Below are positions 52,060 through 61,584 of a stretch of 64,000 nt of DNA, piece by piece. Location of the stretch: NCBI RefSeq assembly GCF_031195445.1, contig NZ_CP133480.1, positions 1,350,001-1,414,000 of the forward strand, given 5' to 3'. The DNA comes from Acuticoccus sp. MNP-M23. GTDB lineage: Bacteria > Pseudomonadota > Alphaproteobacteria > Rhizobiales > Amorphaceae. Made by a program: the position numbers and the translations under genes. Numbering within the stretch: position 1 is the stretch's first letter; the number at the start of each line of letters is the position of its first letter. Below the pieces are notes generated by a model. The model made no database searches. It saw only the letters and a list, made by a program, of their open reading frames with translations, and had not been told where the DNA came from.

Positions 52060-52767
52060 CTAGCGGATACCATGAACGAGACAGCGCGATCCGCCGCCTG
52101 AATAATAGGGTTCGTCCGCTTCCACCTTGCTGAAACCGCACGCGTGCAACATTGCAATGACGGCCGCCGGGTTGGGGCCCCACCAATTGGACGGATCCTT
52201 GTTCAGCTCGTCGAACGGATAAAACACCATTGCCGGCGGCTCCGGCGGCAGGCGCTGGTCCATGTGCGTCTCGATGACGATCATCCTGCCTGCAAGACGG
52301 GACATCTGCTCGATCACCGAGAGTGGATTCTTGAGGTGGTAGAGGATGCCGAGGAACAGGACGACATCGAATTCGCCCACGGTTTCCGGCGTCATGTCGT
52401 CGATATCAATGACCTGATCTTCGACCGTGGGGTCGATCAACCCGCGCGCCAGGTCGAAGGCGCCCTTGTCGCCCCAACCCGGCCCGTCCCACACGAAATG
52501 GTCCGCACCCAGCACCCGCGCTGCACCGCGCCGCTTGGCCTCGAAGGCAAAATGCCCGTCCCAGCAGCCGATATCCAGCACCGAGAGCCCGTCAACCGGA
52601 TGCTTGAACACCCGGTCGGACTGGAACGCCAGCCGCTCGGCCGACACGACTCCCGGTGTCGTCACCCCGTCGCCAAGGTCAAGACTGTGAAACCAGCGGA
52701 AGGCCTGCACCCTGCTGCGCTTTTCATCGGCAGTCAGCGGCGCAACGGGCGGGGTCGGATCGGGCAT
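52060..52767 (-). CDS. CmoB-like methyltransferase (DUF1698)
   Basis: The 235-residue protein has a SAM-binding Rossmann fold: LSVLDIGCWDGHFAFEAKRRGA near residue 62, FDVVLFLGILYHLKNPL and VIETHMDQRLPPEPPAMVFYPFDELNKDPSNWWGPNP. CmoB carboxymethylates tRNA wobble uridine with carboxy-SAM; the shared middle motif supports kinship. CmoB proteins are longer (about 320) and pair with CmoA; this one is solitary and lacks CmoA nearby. It may be a different SAM methyltransferase. The start at 52767 overlaps no gene. Confidence 0.75.
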   Translation of the reverse strand: MPDPTPPVAPLTADEKRSRVQAFRWFHSLDLGDGVTTPGVVSAERLAFQSDRVFKHPVDGLSVLDIGCWDGHFAFEAKRRGAARVLGADHFVWDGPGWGDKGAFDLARGLIDPTVEDQVIDIDDMTPETVGEFDVVLFLGILYHLKNPLSVIEQMSRLAGRMIVIETHMDQRLPPEPPAMVFYPFDELNKDPSNWWGPNPAAVIAMLHACGFSKVEADEPYYSGGGSRCLVHGIR

Positions 52768-52955
52768 TCGGCAGGTCCTGTTGGTTTTGGCGAACGCTTG
52801 CACCGGCAAGCGGGCGGCGCAAGCTCTCCGGCGAGCGATCTGGTGATGAGGTTCACCGCGCCCCGGCGGCGTCGTACCAGGCGAGGCGGGGGCGGCGCGG
52901 CGCTGGCCCATCCCGCCGGGTCTGCTAACGTCGAAGCTTCAATGGAGATCGGACT

Positions 52956-53750
52956 ATGCGGCTCATGTTCTGCGCTGCGGCCCTGGCGCTTCTGGCTCCG
53001 TCCGCAATGGCCTGCGGACCGGATACTGATTGTGTGATCGGCAAGCGCACCTATCGCATTGCGGTGCCGGAGGGGGACGGCCCGTTCGGCGCCATTGTCT
53101 ACAGCCATGGCTACCGCGGCAATGCAGCGGGCGTGATGAACAACGGTGCGATGCGCAAGATGGCGCAGGACCTCGGCGTTGCGCTGATCGCCACCAAGTC
53201 CGGTGGCGAGGACTGGCTGATCCGCAACGCGCCGCAGCAGGGCTTCACCGACGATCACCGCGAGCTGGACTATTTCGACGCCGTGCTCGCCGACGTTACG
53301 GCACGGTTTCCCATTGACGCAGACCGTCTTCTGGCGACGGGCTTTTCCGCCGGCGGGATGATGACGTGGACGCTTGCGTGCCACCGCGCCGACCGGTTCA
53401 GGGGCTTTCTGCCAGTGTCCGGCACCTTCTGGGCGCCCGTCCCCAGGGACTGCGCATTCGGCGACGTCAACCTCATCCACATCCACGGCACCGCCGATCC
53501 CGTGGTGCCCATGGCCGGCCGCGCCATTGCCGATGTGCGCCAGGGCGATGTAAAAACCGCGCTGGCGGCCCTTGGCACTGCCGGCGCGTATGACCGCGAA
53601 CTGCCGCCGCTGGACCCGCCGGAAGACCTCAGCTGCGAGGGCGCTGCGGCCGAAAACGGCGACATTCTCGCCCTCTGCCTCCACGCCGGCGGCCACATGG
53701 TGAAACCGTCGTGGATCGGCTGGGGCTACAGGTCGTTGGTTGGCCGGTGA
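52956..53750 (+). CDS. Secreted alpha/beta hydrolase, PHB-depolymerase/LpqC-like
   Basis: The 264-residue periplasmic or secreted protein has a signal peptide ending PSAMAC and the esterase triad Ser in GFSAGG near residue 130, Asp in GTADPVVPM and His in GGHMV. The family includes polyhydroxybutyrate depolymerases and feruloyl-esterase-like LpqC proteins. It overlaps the mepA start by GTGA, so the two are translationally coupled. Cys after the signal (AC) could also be a lipoprotein acylation site. Confidence 0.82.
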   Translation: MRLMFCAAALALLAPSAMACGPDTDCVIGKRTYRIAVPEGDGPFGAIVYSHGYRGNAAGVMNNGAMRKMAQDLGVALIATKSGGEDWLIRNAPQQGFTDDHRELDYFDAVLADVTARFPIDADRLLATGFSAGGMMTWTLACHRADRFRGFLPVSGTFWAPVPRDCAFGDVNLIHIHGTADPVVPMAGRAIADVRQGDVKTALAALGTAGAYDRELPPLDPPEDLSCEGAAAENGDILALCLHAGGHMVKPSWIGWGYRSLVGR

Positions 53751-54649
53751 GACTGGCGCTCGCCCTTGCGCTCTGCCTGCTGCTTGGCCCCGGTGCCGCC
53801 GCGGCGGGTGACGACGACCTTGCCAAATTCGCCTTCGGACGGGAGCAGACCCCGAGCCCGCAGGCGCCCGCGGCCATTGGCAGCTATTCGCGCGGGTGCC
53901 TGGCGGGGGCAGTGGCGCTGCCGGCCGACGGGCCGTCGTTTCAGGCCATGCGCTTGTCGCGGAACCGCAGATACGGGCATCCGGCGCTGGTTGGTTTCGT
54001 GAAGGAGCTTGCGGCAGCGGCCCCCGTGCTCGGGCTGCGCGGCCTGCTTGTCGGCGATCTCAGCCAGCCGCGCGGCGGGCCGATGCTGTCCGGCCACTCC
54101 AGCCACCAGATCGGCCTCGATGCCGACATCTGGTTTGCCGACATGCCCGAGCCGCGCCTGTCGGAAGAGGAGCGCGAGACTGTGCCCTTCCTGTCCATGC
54201 TGAACGCGGACAGCAGCGCCGTTGCGCCGGAAAAATTCACCGCCCCGTTTGCACGGCTGCTGCGCCATGCGGCCCGCGACGAGCGGGTGGCGCGGATCTT
54301 CGTGCATCCGCTGCTGAAGCGGAGCCTTTGCGCATGGGAAACGCCCACGGCGGACCGTGCCTGGCTGGGCAAGATCCGCCCCTGGTACGGCCATTATAAG
54401 CATTTTCATGTGCGGCTTGACTGCCCGCGCGGCGCGCGCTGGTGCCGGGGCCAGCGGCCTCCGCCGGCGGGCGACGGCTGCGGCGCCCCGCTGGACTACT
54501 GGTTCACCGATGCGCCCTACACGCCCCGGCCCGGCGCCAGGAAAAAACTGCCGCTGACCATGGCGCGGATGCCGCGGGCCTGCCGCAACGTCCTGTCCGC
54601 CGTGCTGCCCGTGCCTAGGCCGCCGCGCCCAGCCCCACCGGACAACTGA
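53747..54649 (+). CDS. mepA: Penicillin-insensitive murein endopeptidase
   Basis: The 300-residue periplasmic peptidase cleaves cell-wall crosslinks. It starts with GTG at 53747 overlapping the upstream stop, and has a signal peptide ending AAAAG. Zinc motifs are [16 protein letters not shown] (His/Asp ligands) and [13 protein letters not shown]. Cys residues in LDCP, RWC and GCG fit disulfides. Its 3' end overlaps the convergent msrA gene by 35 nt. Confidence 0.92.
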   Translation: MRLALALALCLLLGPGAAAAGDDDLAKFAFGREQTPSPQAPAAIGSYSRGCLAGAVALPADGPSFQAMRLSRNRRYGHPALVGFVKELAAAAPVLGLRGLLVGDLSQPRGGPMLSGHSSHQIGLDADIWFADMPEPRLSEEERETVPFLSMLNADSSAVAPEKFTAPFARLLRHAARDERVARIFVHPLLKRSLCAWETPTADRAWLGKIRPWYGHYKHFHVRLDCPRGARWCRGQRPPPAGDGCGAPLDYWFTDAPYTPRPGARKKLPLTMARMPRACRNVLSAVLPVPRPPRPAPPDN

Positions 54650-55274
54650 CGCCGGTGCCGCCCAGCCCGCAATAGCCGTTCGGCACCTTGTGCAGGTATT
54701 GCTGGTGCTCGGCTTCGGCGTAGTAGAACGTCTGTGCGGCGTGGATCGTGGTGGTGATCTCCCCGTGACCCGCCGCTTTCAGCTTCGCCTCGAAGGCGGC
54801 CTTGATCTTCTCCGCCACCGCCTGCCGATCCTCACCGTTGACGAAGATGGCCGAGCGGTACTGGGTGCCGACATCGTTGCCCTGGCGCATGCCCTGCGTC
54901 GGATCATGCCCCTCGAAGAATTTTGAGACCAGCTTTTCGAACGTGACTTTCTCGGGGTCGTACACCACCAGCACGCCCTCGGTGTGCCCGGTCTTTCCGG
55001 AACAGACTTCGCGATAGTTGGGGTTGGCCGTCACGCCGCCGATGTACCCCACCGCGGTGACCGTGACCCCGTCCATCATCCAGAACAAGCGCTCGGCGCC
55101 CCAGAAACAGCCCATGGCGAACACGGCTGTCTCCATGCCGGGCCAATGGCCCTGCAACGGCTCGCCGTTCACCGCATGGCGCTCGGCGGTCTGGAGCGGC
55201 TCGGCGCGGCCGGGCAAGGCGTCATCCGCCGTGGGCAGCGTCATCGGCTTGGAAAAGCGTGCGAAGATATTCAT
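54615..55274 (-). CDS. msrA: Peptide methionine (S)-sulfoxide reductase
   Basis: The 219-residue enzyme has the catalytic motif GCFWGAE near residue 54, [18 protein letters not shown] and the resolving-Cys-containing end [16 protein letters not shown]. It repairs oxidised methionine. The start at 55274 has AGGAGG 6 nt upstream; longer readings lack family similarity. The N-terminal about 40 residues ([23 protein letters not shown]) precede the core as in other rhizobial MsrA. Confidence 0.93.
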   Translation of the reverse strand: MNIFARFSKPMTLPTADDALPGRAEPLQTAERHAVNGEPLQGHWPGMETAVFAMGCFWGAERLFWMMDGVTVTAVGYIGGVTANPNYREVCSGKTGHTEGVLVVYDPEKVTFEKLVSKFFEGHDPTQGMRQGNDVGTQYRSAIFVNGEDRQAVAEKIKAAFEAKLKAAGHGEITTTIHAAQTFYYAEAEHQQYLHKVPNGYCGLGGTGVSCPVGLGAAA

Positions 55275-55306
55275 GGCAAGCCTCCTCTTGTGGCGGATGG
55301 AACCGC

Positions 55307-55630
55307 CTACCTCGGACGATAGATAAGCTGCGCGATGAGCAGCACCAAGGCGGCAAAAATGAGCAGCGCCATGAAGCTGGGCAGCTTGAGAAAGTAGATC
55401 AGCACCGGATCCCACACCGCGGGGTGGATGTAACGCTGCGTCACCGCCTGGGTGAGGTTCAGCGAATCGGCAGAAAGCCGGTACCACAACTCACCCAGCG
55501 GGGTCAGAACCAGGCTGTCGGTCCGGACCGACTGCCACAGGTCCCAGAAGCCTGCCGCAAACGCCGCAATCACGCTCACATAGCCGAGCACGCGAAAAGG
55601 CAGGCTGAGCAGCCACAACAAACCAGACAT
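55307..55630 (-). CDS. Hypothetical membrane protein
   Basis: The 107-residue protein has a hydrophobic N-terminal helix ([25 protein letters not shown]) and a C-terminal helix ([22 protein letters not shown]), with a central part [33 protein letters not shown]. Similar small alphaproteobacterial membrane proteins are known, but their role is not. It lies 32 nt upstream of msrA on the same strand. Confidence 0.75.
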   Translation of the reverse strand: MSGLLWLLSLPFRVLGYVSVIAAFAAGFWDLWQSVRTDSLVLTPLGELWYRLSADSLNLTQAVTQRYIHPAVWDPVLIYFLKLPSFMALLIFAALVLLIAQLIYRPR

Positions 55631-55776
55631 TATTGTTCCTCATCATCCGGACAGGGCGAATTTGCCGCACCCGTAAAAGTGCAATCAAGGGGCGGGCAGG
55701 CCGCATCCCTCCAGGCGCGAGAACGGGGATCCCGCGCGCCGGATCGGCTGCGATGGCAACCCTCGCGGCGCAGGCG

Positions 55777-56247
55777 CTAGCGGGGGTGCCCGTCGGACCA
55801 GGGGTAGGCCATCCAGCGGCCAGCGGTCCGCCCGGCAATCAGCCAGTAGAAAAACCCGCCCACTGCGGCGGCAGCAACCGTCAGTGTCAGCGCGTCACGG
55901 TCCAGCGGCGGGTACTCCTGCCCGTAGAGCGCAGCGCCCAGCGGCAATGCCGTGGCAAGGCCCACCACAATGGCTGCGACAAGGTAGGCGACGAGCCCGC
56001 GCAATTTCATCCCCTCGCACACCGCAATGGCAATCGCGGCCGGGCCGAAACTGGCCTGAAGGCCCGTGATGCCGAAGGACAGCCAGATCACCACCGCTTC
56101 GGTGAGAACCCGCCAGTCGCTGGTGAGCTGCGATGTCTCGAACTGCATGACGGCAACGGTGGCAAAGGCGGCCCCGGTGGCGAGGGCGGCCCCGTAGCCG
56201 AGCGCGATCATGCAGATTTGGGCAGTGAGGGCCCAGATCGCGGTCAT
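55777..56247 (-). CDS. Hypothetical integral membrane protein
   Basis: The 156-residue product has four predicted membrane segments (ICMIALGYGAALATGAAFATVAVM; AVVIWLSFGITGLQASFGPAAIAIAV; GLVAYLVAAIVVGLATALPLG; TLTVAAAAVGGFFYWLIAG) and ends WMAYPWSDGHPR. No family is recognised. The start at 56247 lies 1 nt after the rlmN stop, which suggests coupled translation. Confidence 0.72.
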   Translation of the reverse strand: MTAIWALTAQICMIALGYGAALATGAAFATVAVMQFETSQLTSDWRVLTEAVVIWLSFGITGLQASFGPAAIAIAVCEGMKLRGLVAYLVAAIVVGLATALPLGAALYGQEYPPLDRDALTLTVAAAAVGGFFYWLIAGRTAGRWMAYPWSDGHPR

Positions 56248-56248
56248 C

Positions 56249-57472
56249 TCATTCGGCCGCCAGGGCGGCGCGCTGCTCGCGCGCGGAGACCTTCTGGGAG
56301 GCGGAGCGCAGCTGGCCGCAGGCGGCGAAGATGTCCTGCCCGCGCGGCGTGCGCACCGGCGAGGCATAGCCCGCGCGGTTCACGATGTCGGCGAACTCTT
56401 CGATGGTGTCCCAGTCCGAGCACTCATACGGCGAGCCCGGCCACGGGTTGAACGGGATGAGGTTGATCTTGGCCGGAATGCCTCGGATCAGCGCCACAAG
56501 TTCGCGCGCCTCGGCCGGACTGTCGTTGATGCCCTTCAGCATCACGTACTCGAAGGTGATCCGCCGGGCGTTGGAGAGGCCGGGATAATTGCGGCACGCG
56601 TCCATCAACTGCGCGATGGGATATTTCTTGTTGAGCGGCACCAGCTCGTCGCGGGTTTCGTCGCGCACGGCATGGAGCGAGATGGCGAGGAGCACGTTCA
56701 TCTCCGCACCCACGCGGTGGATGGTCGGCACGACGCCGGAGGTGGACAGCGTGATCCGCCGGCGGGAGAGGGACAGCCCCTCCCCGTCCGACACGATGGC
56801 CATGGCAGCCTTCACGTTGTCGTAATTGTAGAGCGGCTCGCCCATGCCCATCAGGACGACGTTGGAGATCATCCGCCCGGTGGCGGGACCGGCGACATCG
56901 CCCTCGGCCTCGCCCGGCTTCGCGAAATCACCCAGACGGCGGCGGGCGAACACAACCTGCTCGACAATTTCGCCGGCGGTGAGGTTACGCACCATGCGCT
57001 GGGTGCCGGTGTGGCAGAAGGTGCAGGCCAGCGTGCAGCCCACCTGGCTGGACACGCACAACGTCCCGCGGTTTTCCTCCGGGATGTAGACCGTCTCCAC
57101 CTCGACCGGGCGGCCGGCGCCACGGGCAGGCAGGCGGATCAGCCACTTGCGCGTCCCGTCGGTGGAGATCTGCTCTTCCACCATTTCGGCAGAACCGATG
57201 GGGAGCGTGCCGGACAGCGCCGTACGGGCCGGCGCCGCGATATTGGTCATCTCGTCGAAGCTGGAGGCCCCGCGCACATAAAGCCAGTGCCAGAGCTGGG
57301 CCACGCGCATCTTGATCTGGTGCGACGGAATGCCTGCGGCCGCGCAGTGGGCGGCCAGTTCGTCACGCGTGGCGCCGATCAGCTGCGCCCCCTCCGGCGC
57401 CGGCATGGCGGTGACGGCAGGCGTGACCGCCGTGTCACCCGTGCGGCGCTTCAGGAGGGAGAGGTTGGCCAT
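56249..57472 (-). CDS. rlmN: 23S rRNA (adenine-2503-C2)-methyltransferase
   Basis: The 407-residue radical-SAM enzyme methylates A2503 of 23S rRNA (and tRNA A37 in some bacteria). It shows the [11 protein letters not shown] cluster motif near residue 150, [24 protein letters not shown] and the C-terminal Cys in IFAACGQLR, which carries the methyl group. It is the second gene after the IalB-like gene, 1 nt away. Confidence 0.95.
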   Translation of the reverse strand: MANLSLLKRRTGDTAVTPAVTAMPAPEGAQLIGATRDELAAHCAAAGIPSHQIKMRVAQLWHWLYVRGASSFDEMTNIAAPARTALSGTLPIGSAEMVEEQISTDGTRKWLIRLPARGAGRPVEVETVYIPEENRGTLCVSSQVGCTLACTFCHTGTQRMVRNLTAGEIVEQVVFARRRLGDFAKPGEAEGDVAGPATGRMISNVVLMGMGEPLYNYDNVKAAMAIVSDGEGLSLSRRRITLSTSGVVPTIHRVGAEMNVLLAISLHAVRDETRDELVPLNKKYPIAQLMDACRNYPGLSNARRITFEYVMLKGINDSPAEARELVALIRGIPAKINLIPFNPWPGSPYECSDWDTIEEFADIVNRAGYASPVRTPRGQDIFAACGQLRSASQKVSAREQRAALAAE

Positions 57473-57473
57473 G

Positions 57474-57974
57474 TCAGTTGGGGCACTCGCTGGTCAGGCG
57501 GTTGGTGCCCGCCGTCACGCCGGAAAGCGAAAAGGTGTAGGTGGTCTCGGTGCCGCGGGCAGACTTGCCCTTCACGACCATCGACTTGCCGGCCTTCATC
57601 GCCGCGACGAGCTGCTTCTCGTCGGCAGGCTGCTCCACCCAGGCGCCATCGTCCTTGGTGAAGAGGTTGAAGGTCTGACCGTCGATATCGACCGTGACCT
57701 GACCTTCGGGCGCAAACGGGTAGCCGACCAGAACCGATACCTCGTTGAAGACGTTTTCGCCCGGCCGCGAGGTCAGGAAGAAAAAGACGTCACCATGGTT
57801 GCGGTTGGTGGGCTGCAACGTCTTCGGCTTGGACAGGATGTAGCAGGTCTTCTGACCGCCACCGTCGTACCGGTAAGCTTCCCAATCGTTGTACTGCTGA
57901 AGCAGCGTAGGCGCGCCCTGCGCAGAGGCCGCGATGGGCCACAGCAGGAAAAGGAGTGCCGCAATCGTCCGCAT
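57474..57974 (-). CDS. Invasion-associated locus B (IalB) family protein
   Basis: The 166-residue secreted protein has a signal peptide ending ASAQ and the IalB domain: [40 protein letters not shown] and [31 protein letters not shown]. Two cysteines (CYI and SECPN) could form a disulfide. The family is widespread in rhizobia and Bartonella; its cell-surface role is unclear. It lies upstream of rlmN by 1 nt. Confidence 0.88.
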   Translation of the reverse strand: MRTIAALLFLLWPIAASAQGAPTLLQQYNDWEAYRYDGGGQKTCYILSKPKTLQPTNRNHGDVFFFLTSRPGENVFNEVSVLVGYPFAPEGQVTVDIDGQTFNLFTKDDGAWVEQPADEKQLVAAMKAGKSMVVKGKSARGTETTYTFSLSGVTAGTNRLTSECPN

Positions 57975-58133
57975 TCTATGATCCCAGTGTCCGAAGAGGG
58001 CCGTGCCCCTCCCATTCCAGAGGCAGAGCGGCGCGGTCAAGCCCCGCCGCGTTACGCATTTGCCATCTTGGCCTGACAATATGCGCAAACGTCTCCCCTT
58101 TTTGACGGGAATGCCTGAAGAGACGGTGAATGT

Positions 58134-59024
58134 TCACTCCGCCGCCATGGCCTTGTCATGGGTCGTTCCGTCCGCCCAGTTTTCCCGAACCACGTCGGCA
58201 AGCTTCTGCGCAAGCGCGTGTTTGGGCCCGTTGCGGACGTAGAGCGCAACCTTGATGGAGGGAAGTTCCGGCAGCAAGCCGCCATGCTCGATCAGCTCGT
58301 AACGCCTCTGGACCGTGAAGTTGATGGCGGCGTGCACCGCAAAATCTGCCGACACGGTCGCATCAATGGTGCGGATGGAAAGCGAGTCCACCGCCATTGT
58401 CCATGGAATGCCCACCTCGTCCAGCGCACGCTGGACCCAGGGGCGAAAGATGCAGCCGGTCTCGAACGCCAGCGGCAGCGGACGCTGGCGCCAGGCTGTC
58501 CCGCCCGGCGCGCCGATCCACACCAGCGGCGACTCCTGCAAGATCTCGGCGGAGGCGCCCGGATGGGTTTCCGTCGTCAAGATGACATCGACCTCGCCGG
58601 CGTTGTACTGCTCGATGAGGTGGGCCGTATAGGACGACTGGAGGGAAATGCGCACGCGCGGATAATCGCGCGCAAAACGCTTCAGCACATCAGGTATGTG
58701 CGGATAGATGATGTCATGCGGCGCGCCGAGGGTTAGCTCGCCCTCGAACGCACGCTCGGTCATCCGCGCGTAGACTTCGTCGTTGAGGTCGAGCATTCGG
58801 ACGGCATAACTCAAGAGCTGCTCGCCATGGGCGGTCGGGTTCATTTTCTTGCGCTCGCGCTCGAACAATGGCTGACCGAGCGCCATTTCAAGGCGCTTCA
58901 GCTGCATCGACACGGCGGACTGGGTGAGGTTCAGCCGGGTCGCCGCACGGGTGACGCCACCGCTCTCGGCAATTGCGACGAAACTGCGCAGCGCGGAGAT
59001 GTCGAGATTGCGAGCCATGATCAA
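58134..59024 (-). CDS. LysR-family transcriptional regulator
   Basis: The 296-residue protein has the HTH ALRSFVAIAESGGVTRAATRLNLTQSAVSMQLKRLEMALGQPLFER and a co-inducer domain (LTLGAPHDIIYPHIPDVLKRFARDYPRVRISLQSS). Adjacent divergent target would be the DUF1127 gene at 59114. The start may be MIMARN or MARN, two codons apart. No catabolic partner is next to it, so its regulon is unknown. Confidence 0.92.
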   Translation of the reverse strand: MIMARNLDISALRSFVAIAESGGVTRAATRLNLTQSAVSMQLKRLEMALGQPLFERERKKMNPTAHGEQLLSYAVRMLDLNDEVYARMTERAFEGELTLGAPHDIIYPHIPDVLKRFARDYPRVRISLQSSYTAHLIEQYNAGEVDVILTTETHPGASAEILQESPLVWIGAPGGTAWRQRPLPLAFETGCIFRPWVQRALDEVGIPWTMAVDSLSIRTIDATVSADFAVHAAINFTVQRRYELIEHGGLLPELPSIKVALYVRNGPKHALAQKLADVVRENWADGTTHDKAMAAE

Positions 59025-59113
59025 TATCCGTGATCGAATACATCAGAACGTTTCGTTTTCTTTATCGACCTCCTCACCGCATATCAAGTTGCAACGGGGC
59101 TGAGGAGGGCACC

Positions 59114-59350
59114 ATGGAAACTGTAATTACACGCAAGTATGCGCCCGGAGCGACCCGGCCGCGTTTACTGAAACGTATCCGACTGTGGCTCGACGTCTGG
59201 TCGGAGCGGCGGACACTAGAACGGCTCGACCAGCGGATGCTGGCCGACATTGGCATTGAGGAATACAGCGCCCGCAGGGAAGCGGCACGCCCGTTGTGGG
59301 ACGTGCCGGCGGCGCGTGATGGAGGGTTGCGCTATGGGCTGGATCGCTGA
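59114..59350 (+). CDS. DUF1127 (YjiS-like) small protein
   Basis: The 78-residue basic protein has a DUF1127 core: IRLWLDVWSERRTLERLDQRMLADIGIEEYSARREAARPLW. GAGGAGGG lies just before ATG 59114. Small DUF1127 proteins often act in RNA turnover or phosphate/stress physiology in alphaproteobacteria. It is divergent from the LysR gene and its stop is 1 nt from the convergent DUF1232 gene. Confidence 0.85.
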   Translation: METVITRKYAPGATRPRLLKRIRLWLDVWSERRTLERLDQRMLADIGIEEYSARREAARPLWDVPAARDGGLRYGLDR

Positions 59351-59351
59351 T

Positions 59352-59741
59352 TTATTCTGCCAGGGCTTGTTTGGCACGCTCACGATGAGCGGCCGTGATG
59401 TGAGCAGCCACCATGCTGATCGCGCCAACAAGCACGGTGGCATCATCCGTAAAGCCGATACCCAGAATTATATCCGGTAGCGCGTCGATTGGCGCGACGA
59501 AGTAGGCGAGCGCCCCGAGCAAGGTCGCCCGCACACGGAACGGGACTTCCGGGTCGATGGCACAATAATACGCCGCCGCAAGGTCGTGCGTAAACGGGAT
59601 CTGGCGTGCCGCGCGCTTCAACGTGCGCCAGAAACCTTTCTTGACCGCGTTTTCGCGCTGCGCGGCATCGTCCGCATCCATCACCGGCTCGGGCATCAGG
59701 ATCTCGCCGTCCAGCGGCGTGTTGCCTGGTGTGCGGGTCAT
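59352..59741 (-). CDS. DUF1232 (YkvA-like) membrane protein
   Basis: The 129-residue protein has the YkvA signature: [64 protein letters not shown]. The hydrophobic part suggests a membrane association. Function is unknown. The start overlaps the phhB stop by ATGA, so it is the last gene of the ispG-phhB unit. Confidence 0.88.
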   Translation of the reverse strand: MTRTPGNTPLDGEILMPEPVMDADDAAQRENAVKKGFWRTLKRAARQIPFTHDLAAAYYCAIDPEVPFRVRATLLGALAYFVAPIDALPDIILGIGFTDDATVLVGAISMVAAHITAAHRERAKQALAE

Positions 59742-60019
59742 CGCGTGCGCCCGTGCGCGGCCTTGTCGATGGCTTTGGCCAGCGCGATGTCCTTATCGGT
59801 CAGCGTGCCGGCATCGTGCGTCGTCAGGCGGATAGAGACTTTGTTGTACACGTTCGACCACTCCGGGTGGTGGTTCATCTTTTCGGCCGCAAGCGCGACC
59901 TCTGTCATGAACGCGAACGCGGCGCGAAAGTTTGCAAACTTTAAATCGCGGCCGATCGCCTTGCCGCCGTCTTCAAGCGTCCACTCGGGCACATGACCGG
60001 CAATATCGGCGGCGTCCAT
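59738..60019 (-). CDS. phhB: Pterin-4-alpha-carbinolamine dehydratase
   Basis: The 93-residue enzyme (PCD/DCoH family) recycles tetrahydrobiopterin after aromatic amino-acid hydroxylation. It has the family core [52 protein letters not shown], with catalytic HHPEW. It lies 2 nt after the ispG stop. No phenylalanine hydroxylase is in the window. Confidence 0.92.
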   Translation of the reverse strand: MDAADIAGHVPEWTLEDGGKAIGRDLKFANFRAAFAFMTEVALAAEKMNHHPEWSNVYNKVSIRLTTHDAGTLTDKDIALAKAIDKAAHGRTR

Positions 60020-60021
60020 GG

Positions 60022-61275
60022 TCAGCGCACCCCGCTCTCGCCGTAGCGCCGCACCACGTAATCCTCGACGATCGCCTTGAAATCGCTGGCAATTGCCGGA
60101 CCACGGAGGGTCTGGGTCTTCTCACCGTCGATGAAGACAGGCGCCGTCGGCGTCTCGCCGGTGCCGGGGAGCGAGATGCCGATGTCGGCATGCTTGCTCT
60201 CGCCGGGGCCGTTGACGATGCAGCCCATCACGGCGACCTTCATGGTCTCGACGCCGGGGTAGGCTTGGCTCCACTCCGGCATCTTGGTGCCGATGAAGCC
60301 CTGAATGTCCTGCGCCAGCTCCTGAAACACGGTCGATGTCGTCCGCCCGCAGCCGGGGCAGGCCGAAACCACCGGAAGGAAAGCGCGGAACCCCATGGTC
60401 TGCAAAAGCTCCTGCGCGACGGTGACTTCCTTCGTGCGGTCGCCGCCAGGCTCCGGTGTCAGCGAGATGCGGATCGTGTCGCCAATCCCCTCCTGCAACA
60501 GGATGCCGAGCGCCGCAGAGGACGCGACAATCCCCTTGGAGCCCATGCCTGCCTCGGTGAGCCCCAGATGGAGCGCATATTCGCAGCGCGCCGCAAGGTC
60601 GCGGTAGACCGCGATCAGCTGCTGGACGTCGCTCACCTTGGCCGAAATCAGGATCTTGTCGGCGCCCAGACCAAGCTCTTCGGCGCGGCGGGCCGACGAG
60701 ATCCCGGACACCACCATCGCTTCGCGCAGCACGGCAGCGGCGGAGATCGGCGCATCGGACCGGGAGTTCTCGTCCATCAGCTGCGTCAGGAGCTCCTGAT
60801 CGAGCGAACCCCAGTTGACCCCGATGCGCACCGGCTTGTCGTACCGCATCGCCATCTCGATGATCGACGCGAACTGCGTGTCCCGCTTGGCCTTGTAGCC
60901 GACGTTGCCGGGGTTGATGCGGTATTTGGCCAGCGCCTCGGCGCATGCCGGATGGTCGGCAAGGAGCTTGTGGCCGATATAGTGGAAATCACCCACCAGC
61001 GGCACGTTGACGCCGCGCAGCGCCAGCCCGTCACGGATCTTCGGGACGGCGGCGGCGGCTTCATCGCGGTCGACGGTGATGCGCACCAGTTCCGAGCCTG
61101 CCGCGGCCAGCGCTGCCACCTGCGCAATGGTGCCGGCAATATCGGCAGTATCGGTGTTGGTCATCGACTGCACGACGATCGGCGCGTCGCCGCCCACGGT
61201 GACCCCGCCGACGTTGACGGGGATCGACCGCCGCCGCTCAAGCGGGCCGCTGGAAATGCGGACAGGCGCGTTCAT
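60022..61275 (-). CDS. ispG: 4-hydroxy-3-methylbut-2-en-1-yl diphosphate synthase
   Basis: The 417-residue enzyme makes HMBPP in the methylerythritol phosphate isoprenoid pathway. It has [27 protein letters not shown], the 4Fe-4S ligands in SACPGCGRT and [11 protein letters not shown], and GINWGSLD-like [12 protein letters not shown]. The start at 61275 fits the family N-terminus; the open frame upstream is not homologous. It begins an operon with phhB and DUF1232. Confidence 0.96.
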   Translation of the reverse strand: MNAPVRISSGPLERRRSIPVNVGGVTVGGDAPIVVQSMTNTDTADIAGTIAQVAALAAAGSELVRITVDRDEAAAAVPKIRDGLALRGVNVPLVGDFHYIGHKLLADHPACAEALAKYRINPGNVGYKAKRDTQFASIIEMAMRYDKPVRIGVNWGSLDQELLTQLMDENSRSDAPISAAAVLREAMVVSGISSARRAEELGLGADKILISAKVSDVQQLIAVYRDLAARCEYALHLGLTEAGMGSKGIVASSAALGILLQEGIGDTIRISLTPEPGGDRTKEVTVAQELLQTMGFRAFLPVVSACPGCGRTTSTVFQELAQDIQGFIGTKMPEWSQAYPGVETMKVAVMGCIVNGPGESKHADIGISLPGTGETPTAPVFIDGEKTQTLRGPAIASDFKAIVEDYVVRRYGESGVR

Positions 61276-61584
61276 TGGCAAAGCCTCCAAAACCGTTGTC
61301 CGGATATATCGACGATCGCCGCCGCCGACAACGCACCCGCCACGAAGCACCGCGCCCGCGCCGAACGCCCTCTTCCCTATTCCGGTGGAAGACCCGCCGG
61401 AGGCGAGTCTTCGCTTGGCGACATTCCGGCGGAGCCGACACCCTCAGAACCCCGCGGAGCGGTGGCCGGGTCAACCCCGAAGAGCGCAGCGTGGGTTGAC
61501 GCGGTCACCGCTCCGCGGGAGCCTCGACAACCGAGGGAGCTTATGGGCACGGCCGCGAGCAACCGCGCCGCGAGGCACACCCTC
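61276..61584. other. Intergenic region with repeat hairpins
   Basis: These 309 bases between recQ and ispG, both leftward, hold no gene. They contain the second copy of the dispersed repeat (61372-61519) and its two hairpins. A ribosome-site-like AGGAGG near 61597 belongs to neither gene start. The ispG promoter should lie here but no confident boxes were identified. Confidence 0.6.
61372..61519. repeat. Dispersed intergenic repeat, copy 2
   Basis: CTTCCCTATTCCGGTGGAAG (61372-61391) matches copy 1 at 18 of 20 bases and runs into a hairpin whose arms are GAAGACCCGCC (61388-61398) and GGCGAGTCTTC (61402-61412), one mismatch. A larger hairpin follows: 14-bp arms 61451-61464 and 61506-61519, then an inner 8-bp stem GTCAACCC/GGGTTGAC (61470-61477, 61493-61500). 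AGAGCGC (61481-61487) and TTGACGCGGTCACCGCTCC (61496-61514) also recur from copy 1. Confidence 0.55.
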
